Shown here one piece after another: positions 1 through 6,128 of a DNA stretch of 11,428 nucleotides. Position 1 is the stretch's first letter, and each line of letters begins with the position of its first letter. The stretch covers positions 1 through 11,428 of the forward strand of contig CAMHPW010000022.1 of NCBI GenBank assembly GCA_946187095.1. Reading direction: 5' to 3'. A program made the position numbers and the translations under genes. Below the pieces are notes generated by a model. That model was not told the DNA's origin. It saw nothing but the letters and a program-made list of their open reading frames with translations, and searched no databases. This DNA is from an uncultured Clostridia bacterium. Its GTDB lineage: Bacteria; Bacillota; Clostridia; Oscillospirales; Acutalibacteraceae.

Positions 1-113
1 GCCAGAATATGCCAAAGCTTATTTAAGAAAAGGAAAAGCATTAGAAGGACAACAAGGATTATGCCGACAATAACACAAACGGCGATGATAAAAGGCTTTT
101 TGGATTTGCTCAT
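1..113 (-). CDS. small membrane protein, N-terminal part only (runs off left edge)
   Basis: An open frame starts with ATG at 113 and continues past position 1, giving 37 codons. The visible protein begins MSKSKKPF, with a short positively charged tail, and continues into a long hydrophobic stretch (about residues 8-30, rich in I, V and L). This suggests an N-terminal membrane anchor or uncleaved signal. It begins only 15 bases after the stop of the serine hydrolase on the same strand, with no terminator between, so the two are probably co-transcribed. The ribosome site is weak (AAGAAAG about 8 bases upstream). The family cannot be identified because the rest lies outside the window. Confidence 0.6.
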   Translation of the reverse strand, partial: MSKSKKPFIIAVCVIVGIILVVLLMLFLFLNKLWHIL

Positions 114-128
114 GATATCACGCTTTCT

Positions 129-1256
129 TTAAAAAAGTTCATATCTGATTGCTGTGCCGAAGTCTGCAAGCGTTCCCGAATTTTCGTTGCTGAGAATGAT
201 AATGCTGTATTTTTTATCGGGGGAAGTGAATAAGAATGATGAAAATTCGGAGAGATTGCCGCCGTGATAAATGCCGTCTTTCGAGATGAACCAGCCATAG
301 CCGTATTCGTACATATCATTTTCGGTGGAATAGCTTGTTGACATAACTTCAATGGATTCATCGGTCAGGATAGAGCCGCCCTCAAAGACTTTGAGCCATT
401 TGGCAAGGTCGTCTGCATTGGACATGATATCGCCTGCCCCCGTTGTTGCATGGGGGATATTGAAGAAATTGTCTGCACCCTGCGGATAAAGCGGCTGAGC
501 GATAGTTTCTGTATCGCTGTAGCTTTTGTAAATTCTTGTGGAATCCATGCCGAGCGGCTTGAAAATATTTTCGGTGAGATATTCTTCATAGGTCATGCCC
601 GACACGTTTTCAATGATTTGTGCAAGCAGAAAATAATTGCTGTTGTTGTATGTAAAAACGCCGCCGGGTTCGTCTATGAGGTCCTCCGCAAGAATGAATT
701 TGAGGATAGCGGCTTTGTTTTCGTCTGCATTTTGGGTTAGATTGAGCTTTGCGAAATAATCGCTGTAGTCGGTCAGTCCCGAGTGCATGGAAAGGAGATT
801 ATGGAGAGTGATATTTTTACCGTTTTTACAGTCGGGGAAATATTTTTCGAGAGTGTCATTGACGGAGAGTTTGCCGTCCTGCTGTAAAAGCATGATAGCG
901 GCTGCCGTGAATTGTTTGGTATCGGAACCTATCCTGAAAAGCGTTTTTGAATCGAATTCATCACTGATACCGTCTTTGTTGAAATTTTTGCCGTAGAGTG
1001 TTTCACCGTTTTTGACGACTGCGGCAAAGCCTGTGAATTTGCCGTTGGTGAAGATTTCGTCAATTTTCTTTTCGCCGTCGGTGTTTTCTGCCGACGGTTC
1101 GGAAGATACGTTTTCCTGTGAAGATTCCGAACTTGTCTGTGAGATTTCAATGCTTGACTGCGGTACGGCGGAATCTTGTGTGGTATCCGTGTTGCAGGAA
1201 CACATCATTCCCATTACACTTGCCGCCGCCAGTGCGGCCAATAAAATTTTTTTCAT
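129..1256 (-). CDS. serine hydrolase lipoprotein, beta-lactamase/PBP (class C-like) family
   Basis: This is a 375-residue exported hydrolase of the beta-lactamase-related family (Pfam Beta-lactamase, class C/EstB-like fold). Residues 1-21 form a lipoprotein signal with Cys21 (M-C-S-C) as the likely lipidated residue. Residues 22-65 are a Ser/Glu/Gln-rich linker. The catalytic motifs are visible: S111-D-T-K114 (SxxK nucleophile and base), Y203-N-N205 (the YxN element) and H331-G-G (in place of KTG). Such proteins act outside the membrane as D-amino-acid or peptidoglycan peptidases, esterases, or occasionally beta-lactamases; the substrate cannot be told from sequence. The start is ATG 1256, with AAAGGGG nine bases upstream. 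An in-frame TTG at 1280 would add eight residues but would place this ribosome site inside the gene. It lies downstream of an XRE regulator and has its own promoter. Confidence 0.9.
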   Translation of the reverse strand: MKKILLAALAAASVMGMMCSCNTDTTQDSAVPQSSIEISQTSSESSQENVSSEPSAENTDGEKKIDEIFTNGKFTGFAAVVKNGETLYGKNFNKDGISDEFDSKTLFRIGSDTKQFTAAAIMLLQQDGKLSVNDTLEKYFPDCKNGKNITLHNLLSMHSGLTDYSDYFAKLNLTQNADENKAAILKFILAEDLIDEPGGVFTYNNSNYFLLAQIIENVSGMTYEEYLTENIFKPLGMDSTRIYKSYSDTETIAQPLYPQGADNFFNIPHATTGAGDIMSNADDLAKWLKVFEGGSILTDESIEVMSTSYSTENDMYEYGYGWFISKDGIYHGGNLSEFSSFLFTSPDKKYSIIILSNENSGTLADFGTAIRYELF

Positions 1257-1310
1257 AACCCCAAGCCCCTTTAATTTCAAACTTCATTTGTTTTTCTCTT
1301 TGTTGACTAT

Positions 1311-1339
1311 ATTTTACAGGAAAAACCGTGTTGATACAA
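1311..1339 (-). promoter_or_regulatory. predicted sigma-A promoter for the serine hydrolase gene
   Basis: Read on the minus strand, TTGTAT (1334-1339) and TAAAAT (1311-1316) are separated by 17 bases. The predicted transcript starts near 1304, about 48 bases before ATG 1256. No obvious terminator follows the upstream regulator gene, so readthrough may add to expression. Confidence 0.55.
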
Positions 1340-1378
1340 GCAATTATTCCTACACAAAATCAACTGCCGATTGAGGAT

Positions 1379-2206
1379 TTAAAACAGCGGTTTATATCTC
1401 TCGAACCATACACCCCAGTTGATGACTTTTTCATCACGGATTTCCTTTGCAAAGCATAATAACGGTATGACCATTGTTTCATTGTGGAACATATAGGCTT
1501 TCAGTTCGCCGTTTTCGGTTTCTATCACGCCGCATTCCGCCAGATGGCATTTGCAGAGTTTATCCATATGTTTTTCGACCTTGCCGACATCGATTTTGGT
1601 TTTTGCGGCAATCAGTGACAGCGATACAGGTGTATTTTTACGGCTGTACATATAGAAAAGTATTTTCAGAATATCCTTGTTTGCGAAAAGGGAAAATGTT
1701 TCCGCCAATTCCTCAATATTTTCAAATATTTTTGCATATCCCTCATCGGGTTCGGGCATGAGGAAAAAATAGCGGTTGTCGGTATCGAGTTTGGCATCAA
1801 CGGTACCCTCGTCAAAGCTGAGTCGGGAATAATAGTGATAGCCGTCATTGTTTTTGAGAGTATCCAGTGCATTGAAGCTGAAACTTTCTTTCACAGAGCC
1901 GAGCTTTGACAAGCCGATGGACATGGACCACAATATCTGAAAGGCTTTTTTAAAGCCTTCCTCACGGTCAACGGATAAGATTTCTTCCAGAGCCATATCC
2001 TCAATGCACTGTATATTTTTTCGTCCGTAAAGGGTATCTGTCGATACGCCGAGAGCATCTGCAATATCGGGGATAAGTTCGGCATCGGGTACGCCGCCAC
2101 GTTCCCATTTGGAAACGGCTTGTGTCGTGACACCCACAAGTCTGCCGAGTTCTTCCTGAGTGATGCCCTTTTTGGTACGGAATTTTTTGATTTGTTCACC
2201 TATCAT
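1379..2206 (-). CDS. XRE-family helix-turn-helix transcriptional regulator
   Basis: This is a 275-residue cytoplasmic DNA-binding protein. Residues 4-60 form an HTH_3/XRE domain: the recognition region (about 16-37, T-Q-E-E-L to W-E-R-G) has the usual helix 2-turn-helix 3 pattern and ends in the V-S-K-W-E-R-G signature. The remaining ~210 residues are not a family I recognise. They include a stretch near residues 185-230 (S-L-S-L-I-A-A-K-T then K-V-E-K-H-M-D-K-L) that resembles a small winged-helix element. The start is ATG 2206, ten bases after AAGGGG. A GTG at 2215 would sit one base from that ribosome site and is rejected. It may control the downstream hydrolase and membrane protein, which is inference from gene order only. 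Confidence 0.88.
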   Translation of the reverse strand: MIGEQIKKFRTKKGITQEELGRLVGVTTQAVSKWERGGVPDAELIPDIADALGVSTDTLYGRKNIQCIEDMALEEILSVDREEGFKKAFQILWSMSIGLSKLGSVKESFSFNALDTLKNNDGYHYYSRLSFDEGTVDAKLDTDNRYFFLMPEPDEGYAKIFENIEELAETFSLFANKDILKILFYMYSRKNTPVSLSLIAAKTKIDVGKVEKHMDKLCKCHLAECGVIETENGELKAYMFHNETMVIPLLCFAKEIRDEKVINWGVWFERYKPLF

Positions 2207-2230
2207 GATAAACACACCCCTTCGGATTAT

Positions 2231-2259
2231 ATTATAGCATTGTATTTGTAAATTCTCAA
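2231..2259 (-). promoter_or_regulatory. predicted sigma-A promoter for the XRE regulator
   Basis: On the minus strand, TTGAGA (2254-2259) and a perfect TATAAT (2231-2236) are spaced by 17 bases, about 25 bases before ATG 2206. The divergent lipoprotein promoter lies only about 20 bases away on the other strand, so a regulator bound here could affect both. Confidence 0.7.
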
Positions 2260-2279
2260 CATTTTTTGTAAAACAATGC

Positions 2280-2308
2280 TTGATTTTTTATGAAATTGCG
2301 GTTAAAAT
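2280..2308 (+). promoter_or_regulatory. predicted sigma-A promoter for the small lipoprotein
   Basis: TTGATT (2280-2285) and TAAAAT (2303-2308) are 17 bases apart. They are followed by a strong ribosome site, GAGAGGGA (2326-2333), just before ATG 2341. The same two hexamers with the same spacing occur before prs. Confidence 0.6.
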
Positions 2309-2340
2309 AGTGTCAGTATATTTATGAGAGGGATTTTGTT

Positions 2341-2754
2341 ATGAAAAAGTTGATTTTGGTTTTGATTTCTGCAGTGATGATCATATCCGTGTGCAGTTGT
2401 TCGGATTTCGGCTTCAATCCTACAGGTCACTGGAAATTCGTTTCCGATACACTTTACGCCGACGGAAAAGAAGTAGATGTGACGCTTGCTGAAGAAAATA
2501 ATATTCTTGACAATATAGTTATCATATTTGAAAAATCGGGTACGGGCTATATCAATGTCTATGGTGAAAAAACGGAGTTTTTTACATATTCCTATGACGA
2601 AAATATAAAAGTCACATATCTTCCCAACGGATATCATCAGGAAATTACCGTTGAATTCAAGCCGTCAAAAGACGGAAAAACGATCAGCAGGATCGAAAGC
2701 TACAAAGAAAACGGTGTTGAATACAGGGAAGAAAATGTATACAAAAGGATATGA
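2341..2754 (+). CDS. small exported lipoprotein of unknown function
   Basis: The 137-residue product has a lipoprotein signal peptide: MKK, a hydrophobic core, then V-C-S-C with Cys20 as the likely lipidated residue. The mature part of about 117 residues starts with G-H-W-K-F and alternates short hydrophobic and charged strands, with a central S-G-T-G-Y motif. This pattern resembles lipocalin-like or other small beta-barrel lipoproteins, but I cannot name a family. It is divergent from the XRE regulator and is followed by the tRNA-Leu promoter. It is monocistronic as far as the sequence shows. An 18-base palindrome overlaps its stop codon. Confidence 0.8.
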   Translation: MKKLILVLISAVMIISVCSCSDFGFNPTGHWKFVSDTLYADGKEVDVTLAEENNILDNIVIIFEKSGTGYINVYGEKTEFFTYSYDENIKVTYLPNGYHQEITVEFKPSKDGKTISRIESYKENGVEYREENVYKRI

Positions 2755-2767
2755 AAATATTTTCATA
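2750..2767. repeat. 18-base perfect palindrome across the lipoprotein stop codon
   Basis: TATGAAAATATTTTCATA is its own reverse complement. It includes the TGA stop (2752-2754) and ends four bases before the -35 box of the tRNA promoter. It is AT-rich with no loop, so it is a poor RNA hairpin. It could be a protein-binding site or chance. Confidence 0.4.
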
Positions 2768-2771
2768 CTTC

Positions 2772-2800
2772 TTGACTTTTAGAAAGGCATATAGTATAAT
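2772..2800 (+). promoter_or_regulatory. promoter for tRNA-Leu
   Basis: TTGACT (2772-2777) and a perfect TATAAT (2795-2800) are separated by 17 bases. The -10 box ends 19 bases before the tRNA, leaving a short 5' leader to be trimmed by RNase P. Confidence 0.8.
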
Positions 2801-2819
2801 AAAAACTGCTGATTGATTT

Positions 2820-2903
2820 GCCGGTATGGCGAAATCGGCAGACGCAAGGGACTTAAAATCCCTCGGAGTAACATCCGTACCGGTTCAAGTCCGGTTACCG
2901 GCA
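2820..2903 (+). tRNA. tRNA-Leu, anticodon UAA
   Basis: This is an 84-base class II tRNA. The acceptor GCCGGTA (2820-2826) pairs with TACCGGC (2896-2902), and A2903 is the discriminator. The anticodon stem AGGGA/TCCCT encloses loop CTTAAAA with TAA at 2854-2856, which decodes UUA and, by wobble, UUG. The long variable arm around CGGAG...ATCCG is typical of leucine tRNAs. The T arm is ACCGG-TTCAAGT-CCGGT (2879-2895). The 3' CCA is not encoded and must be added by nucleotidyltransferase. It is a single-gene unit with its own promoter and terminator. Confidence 0.97.
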
Positions 2904-2908
2904 TGAAG

Positions 2909-2940
2909 AAAGCTGAACCCGATTCGGGTTCAGCTTTTAA
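2909..2940 (+). terminator. rho-independent terminator of tRNA-Leu
   Basis: A 13-base-pair perfect stem (2909-2921 with 2925-2937) with a 3-base loop ends in a short T run. It begins six bases after the tRNA. Confidence 0.88.
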
Positions 2941-3005
2941 AATTATCGGAAACATTTGTTTTTGCAGAGAATAGTGTGTTAATACAAAAAGTGAGGGATT
3001 GATTT

Positions 3006-3986
3006 ATGGATCAAAAAACAAGTGCGGTGATACTGGCAGGCGGCGAGGGAAAAAGAATGAACTCAAAACGTCCGAAAGTATTGGCGGAAGTCATGTTCAA
3101 GCCCATGATCCAATGGGTGATCGATGCCGTCAGAGAGGCAGGCATCAGCGATATATGCGTTGTCACGGGCAGCAAACACGAATTTGTGGAGGATTATCTG
3201 GAACAACTGCCGTTTCAGGCGGAACGTGTCTTTCAGTCGGAACGGCTCGGTACAGGTCATGCCGTCATGCAGACAAGGGATTTTCTGGAAAGACATCGTG
3301 GGAGTGATGTGCTTGTTCTCAACGGCGATGCACCGTTTATTGATGCCCAAACGATCAGAGAGGCTTTTGCGGTGCATAACGGGGGCGGCTGTACGGTAGT
3401 ATCGGCGGAAGTCGAAAATCCCAAAGGCTACGGCAGGATCATCCGTGAAACGACAGAAAATGCCGATATGCTGAAAGCGATCGTCGAAGAAAAAGAGGCT
3501 ACCGATGAGATCAGAAAGATAAAGGAAGTCAATTCGGGCGTATACTGGTTTGAAGTGGACAGTCTTCTGGATTCTCTCGGAAAGCTGACAAAGAGTGCCG
3601 TCACAGGTGAATATTACCTGACGGATACGGTTTTTGAAATCAAAAAGACAGGCAAAAAAGTGCTGGCATATAAAGCCAAAAATGCGGATTCCGTTTTAGG
3701 TGCCAATGATTGTATTCAGCTTGCACAGCTCAATGAGATCGCAAGAAAAAGAATATTGGAAAAGCATATGAAAAACGGTGTGAATATCCCCTGCACGGAC
3801 GGCGTGATGATAGGAAATGATGTGGAAATAGAGTCGAATACGGTCATTCTGCCGTCAAGCGTGATACTGGGTAATACAAAGATCGCTTCATTCTGCAGGA
3901 TAGGTCCGTCTGCTTTGCTTGTGGATTGTGATATTCCCGAACATACAGATATTGGAAATGTTTGCCTGAAAAGTAAAAAAATGTAA
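3006..3986 (+). CDS. glmU: GlmU-like UDP-GlcNAc pyrophosphorylase lacking most of the acetyltransferase domain
   Basis: The 326-residue protein matches the N-terminal uridylyltransferase half of GlmU, which makes UDP-GlcNAc from GlcNAc-1-phosphate and UTP for peptidoglycan. Visible signatures are the nucleotide loop L-A-G-G-E-G-K-R-M (10-18) followed by P-K-V-L (23-26), R-L-G-T-G-H-A (80-86), N-G-D (106-108, metal-binding Asp), G-Y-G-R (141-144), V-N-S-G (175-178) and E-Y-Y-L-T-D (202-207). Residues ~260-320 show only two or three turns of left-handed beta-helix hexapeptides. Full GlmU proteins are about 450-460 residues, so the acetyl-CoA site and catalytic His of the second domain are absent. 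The stop is followed by non-coding AT-rich DNA, so this is not a simple frameshift. The start ATG 3006 lies seven bases after GAGGGA. It is followed by prs on the same strand, as in many Firmicutes. A separate acetyltransferase would be needed elsewhere. Confidence 0.88.
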   Translation: MDQKTSAVILAGGEGKRMNSKRPKVLAEVMFKPMIQWVIDAVREAGISDICVVTGSKHEFVEDYLEQLPFQAERVFQSERLGTGHAVMQTRDFLERHRGSDVLVLNGDAPFIDAQTIREAFAVHNGGGCTVVSAEVENPKGYGRIIRETTENADMLKAIVEEKEATDEIRKIKEVNSGVYWFEVDSLLDSLGKLTKSAVTGEYYLTDTVFEIKKTGKKVLAYKAKNADSVLGANDCIQLAQLNEIARKRILEKHMKNGVNIPCTDGVMIGNDVEIESNTVILPSSVILGNTKIASFCRIGPSALLVDCDIPEHTDIGNVCLKSKKM

Positions 3987-4059
3987 AAAAAATTGTGCAT
4001 AATCCATCATATTTTGGAAAATAAGGGATATTTTTCTGCAAAAAGCACGATTATTCGGC

Positions 4060-4084
4060 ATCAAGCTATAAAAACTTGATTTTT
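4060..4084 (+). terminator. possible weak terminator after the glmU-like gene
   Basis: ATCAAG (4060-4065) and CTTGAT (4075-4080) can form a 6-base-pair stem, followed by TTTT. The stem is AT-rich and short, so termination would be partial. Its right arm overlaps the predicted -35 box of prs. Confidence 0.35.
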
Positions 4085-4104
4085 GGCTGAAATGGTATTA
4101 AAAT
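4076..4104 (+). promoter_or_regulatory. predicted sigma-A promoter for prs
   Basis: TTGATT (4076-4081) and TAAAAT (4099-4104) are spaced by 17 bases. The predicted leader is about 40 bases, ending in GGGGGAG before ATG 4153. Confidence 0.55.
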
Positions 4105-4152
4105 ATGTTTATCATAGTCTGACTAAAAATAAAACGTTGGGGGAGTTTAATA

Positions 4153-5118
4153 ATGACTTTTCATGGCAAGGACATCAAAATTTTTACCTGTAATTCCAAC
4201 AGACCTGTTGCGGAACAGATCGCAAGACAGTTGGGATTGCCTGTGGGCGATTCGGAAGTAACACATTTCAGTGACGGTGAGGTTGCCGTTTCACTTCGTG
4301 AATCCGTAAGAGGTTCGGAATGCTTTATTGTGCAGTCCACTTCCACACCCGTCAATGACAATCTCATGGAACTGCTTATCATGATCGATGCAATGAAACG
4401 TGCATCAGCGGCAAGGATCACGGCAGTTATCCCGTATTTCGGTTATGCCCGTCAGGACAGAAAGGCAAAGGCAAGAGATCCGATCTCCGCAAAACTCGTT
4501 GCCGATCTCATTACAACGGCAGGTGCCGACCGTGTATTGACAATGGATCTTCATGCTGCACAGATACAGGGATTTTTCAATATCCCCGTAGATCATCTTG
4601 TAGGTGCACCTATCCTTGCCAATTACTTCAAGAAAAAGATCGGTGACAATGCCGATGAATATGTCGTTGTATCGCCTGATCTGGGTTCTGTTACAAGGGC
4701 AAGGAACTTTGCCGCAAGACTCGGCTGTTCTATTGCCATTATCGACAAACGCCGTCCCAGACCGAATGAATGCGAAGTTATGAGCATCATAGGCGAAGTC
4801 AAAGACAAGAAAGTCATTCTCGTTGATGACATGATCGATACAGCAGGCACTCTCTGCAACGCTGCAAAGGCTGTTATCGAAAGAGGCGGTGCAACCGAAG
4901 TTTATGCCGGTGCGACTCATGCCGTTCTTTCGGGACCTGCCATTCAGAGAATCAAAGACAGCGTAATGAAAGAAGTTGTCCTTCTCGACACCATCAATCT
5001 GACGGAAGATAAAAAGCTCGACAAATTCACGACACTTTCCGTTGCACCCGTGTTTGCGGAGGCTATCGAAAGAATCTATGAAGACAAGCCTGTTTCATCT
5101 ATTTTCGTAAATGCTTGA
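4153..5118 (+). CDS. prs: ribose-phosphate diphosphokinase (PRPP synthetase)
   Basis: This cytoplasmic enzyme transfers diphosphate from ATP to ribose-5-phosphate, giving PRPP for purine, pyrimidine, histidine, tryptophan and NAD synthesis. At 321 residues it matches the usual class I length (about 310-320). Signatures are P-Y-F-G-Y-A-R-Q-D-R-K (94-104, ATP-binding region), M-D-L-H-A-A-Q-I-Q-G-F-F (131-142), the flexible loop K-R-R-P-R-P-N-E (199-206) and the PRPP-binding loop V-D-D-M-I-D-T-A-G-T (224-233). The start is ATG 4153 after GGGGGAG. It follows the glmU-like gene by 166 bases but appears to have its own promoter, and it is followed by a palindromic element instead of a standard terminator. 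Confidence 0.98.
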   Translation: MTFHGKDIKIFTCNSNRPVAEQIARQLGLPVGDSEVTHFSDGEVAVSLRESVRGSECFIVQSTSTPVNDNLMELLIMIDAMKRASAARITAVIPYFGYARQDRKAKARDPISAKLVADLITTAGADRVLTMDLHAAQIQGFFNIPVDHLVGAPILANYFKKKIGDNADEYVVVSPDLGSVTRARNFAARLGCSIAIIDKRRPRPNECEVMSIIGEVKDKKVILVDDMIDTAGTLCNAAKAVIERGGATEVYAGATHAVLSGPAIQRIKDSVMKEVVLLDTINLTEDKKLDKFTTLSVAPVFAEAIERIYEDKPVSSIFVNA

Positions 5119-5121
5119 TTC

Positions 5122-5230
5122 TAATGAGGAATTAGGAATGAGGGATTAGGAATATTCCTTGTTTTCGGTTATGATAACAATAATGAGGAGTTGGGAATAT
5201 TTATCATTCCTCACTCCTCATTTCTCATTA
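5122..5230. repeat. palindromic intergenic element, copy 1 (109 bases)
   Basis: The element starts TAATGAGG and ends CTCATTA, and its two halves are imperfect inverted repeats. The inner pair is AATGAGGAGTTGGGAAT (5182-5198) against ATTCCTCACTCCTCATT (5206-5222), with two mismatches. A second partial arm lies at 5122-5150, and there is a 12-base palindrome AGGAATATTCCT at 5148-5159. The right-hand 17 bases are identical to the right arm of copy 2 at 8361-8377. It fills the gap between the convergent prs and zinc-ribbon genes, ending two bases before the latter's stop. It is too small to encode a transposase, so it is a MITE- or REP-like repeat and may also act as a two-way terminator. Confidence 0.7.
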
Positions 5231-5232
5231 TA

Positions 5233-5754
5233 TTACTGCCAGCCCAGAAGCGGCGTTACGAACGACAGAAGCCAGTCAACTGCAAAGGCGAATATGCCCA
5301 GAAAAATCAAAAATGCCAGAAGTGAAACGATGCGTATCAGACGGGCTTTGCCTTCGGGGAGTTCGTCATTTTTTTCTTGTTCACGGCTTTTTTCAAGAAA
5401 TTCTTCATCTTCTTTGTCAAGTGTTTCAAGGGGATTGCTTTCCAATGCCCCTATGCCTATGAGGGTTTCAACGGCCTTGTCATAGTGACTCAGCGGCACG
5501 AAAAAAGAACAGTTTTCAGGCGGGGCGGTATTGAGTATCTGCAAGCCTGTATCATAATTTTCTTCCTTGACGGAAAAAGCAATATCCGCTTGTGTCAGGG
5601 CGGAACGTATCCTTTCGAGTTCAAAGCCGTTTGCCGTGATGAGATTCACGGGGGAATAGTGACTTGGATTTTCAATGAGTTTTCTTTTGCAGGTCGGACA
5701 GTTTTTCAGGTCTTTATTGGTGTGTATTTTTTTGCACTTGGAACAGTATTTCAT
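5233..5754 (-). CDS. zinc-ribbon, DUF2007-like, C-terminal membrane-anchored protein
   Basis: This 173-residue protein has three recognisable parts. Residues 4-22 carry C-x-x-C and C-x-x-C pairs (Cys4/Cys7 and Cys19/Cys22) forming a small zinc ribbon. Residues ~35-100 have the alternation seen in DUF2007-type domains (L-I-T-A-N-G-F-E-L-E-R-I-R-S-A-L, then F-F-V-P then D-K-A-V-E-T-L), a fold related to PII-like or ACT-like small sensor domains. After an acidic linker (105-135), residues 142-163 form one hydrophobic helix. It is probably anchored in the membrane by its C-terminal end with the zinc ribbon in the cytoplasm. The function is unknown. The start ATG 5754 follows AAGGAG by nine bases. 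It is convergent with prs. Confidence 0.8.
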   Translation of the reverse strand: MKYCSKCKKIHTNKDLKNCPTCKRKLIENPSHYSPVNLITANGFELERIRSALTQADIAFSVKEENYDTGLQILNTAPPENCSFFVPLSHYDKAVETLIGIGALESNPLETLDKEDEEFLEKSREQEKNDELPEGKARLIRIVSLLAFLIFLGIFAFAVDWLLSFVTPLLGWQ

Positions 5755-5778
5755 ATTGTATCTCTCCTTTTGGGTATT

Positions 5779-5807
5779 ATTATAAATTTATCGTGTCGAA
5801 ATGTCAA
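5779..5807 (-). promoter_or_regulatory. consensus sigma-A promoter for the zinc-ribbon gene
   Basis: On the minus strand, TTGACA (5802-5807) and TATAAT (5779-5784) are both perfect and spaced by exactly 17 bases, about 25 bases before ATG 5754. High basal expression is expected unless it is repressed. Confidence 0.85.
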
Positions 5808-6028
5808 AGGAAAAACAGGAAATTACAGGGAATGAAAAAAACTGTAATGAATTTGTAACCAATATCGTTGTTTATCTCTACAAAAAAACAGATTTTATAA
5901 TATGGAAAGTGCACAATAAAATTTGGTAAAATTCTGTCGGAGAAAATTAAAAAACGTGAAATATCGTCAAAATCACCAAAAATCCTTTGAAAGACACAAA
6001 AGAAAAAATAAAAAATCTGATATTTTGC
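5808..6028. other. AT-rich gap without a recognisable gene
   Basis: Between the zinc-ribbon promoter and the starch-protein promoter I see no frame with a ribosome site and no strong hairpin. Long A runs on the plus strand near 5825, 5880 and 6000 could give bent DNA or UP-element-like activity upstream of the 6029-6057 promoter, but this is only a suggestion. Confidence 0.4.
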
Positions 6029-6057
6029 TTGCTTTTTTGCGGCGGTCATTGTATAAT
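6029..6057 (+). promoter_or_regulatory. predicted sigma-A promoter for the starch-binding protein
   Basis: TTGCTT (6029-6034) and a perfect TATAAT (6052-6057) are 17 bases apart. Transcription should start near 6064, leaving a leader of about 65 bases that opens with a stable hairpin. Confidence 0.75.
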
Positions 6058-6066
6058 TATCAAAGA

Positions 6067-6090
6067 TAAAGTCCGTTATTGCGGACTTTA
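6067..6090 (+). promoter_or_regulatory. 5'-terminal leader hairpin of the starch-binding protein mRNA
   Basis: TAAAGTCCG (6067-6075) pairs perfectly with CGGACTTTA (6082-6090) around a 6-base loop. It begins about three bases after the predicted start site. It is followed by A residues rather than T, so it is not a terminator on the plus strand. The position fits a 5'-end mRNA stabiliser, with a regulatory hairpin or a repressor operator as alternatives. Confidence 0.55.
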
Positions 6091-6128
6091 AAAAAATTAA
6101 AATTTTTGTAATTAGGAGGACGATTACA

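Noticed and set aside
1257..1280. TTG start at 1280 for the serine hydrolase
   Set aside because: It would put the AAAGGGG ribosome site inside the coding region and add eight residues before a standard lipoprotein signal; ATG 1256 is preferred.
2207..2215. GTG start at 2215 for the XRE regulator
   Set aside because: It sits one base from the AAGGGG ribosome site; ATG 2206 has ten-base spacing.
2302..2637. 111-codon minus-strand open frame opposite the small lipoprotein
   Set aside because: The plus-strand frame has a promoter, ribosome site and lipoprotein signal; the opposite frame has none.
3987..4060. Frameshift explanation for the short GlmU
   Set aside because: The DNA after the stop is AT-rich with no hexapeptide-repeat coding in any frame, so the end looks natural or due to an older deletion.
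4405..4920. 171-codon minus-strand open frame inside prs
   Set aside because: It lies wholly inside an unmistakable prs gene on the other strand and has no recognisable motif or ribosome site.
5122..5230. CRISPR array or transposase-bearing insertion sequence
   Set aside because: The repeats are inverted and not evenly spaced, there are no unique spacers of constant length, and no transposase frame is present.
6067..6110. Riboswitch before the starch-binding protein
   Set aside because: The leader is only about 65 bases with one simple hairpin and no terminator alternative or known aptamer pattern.
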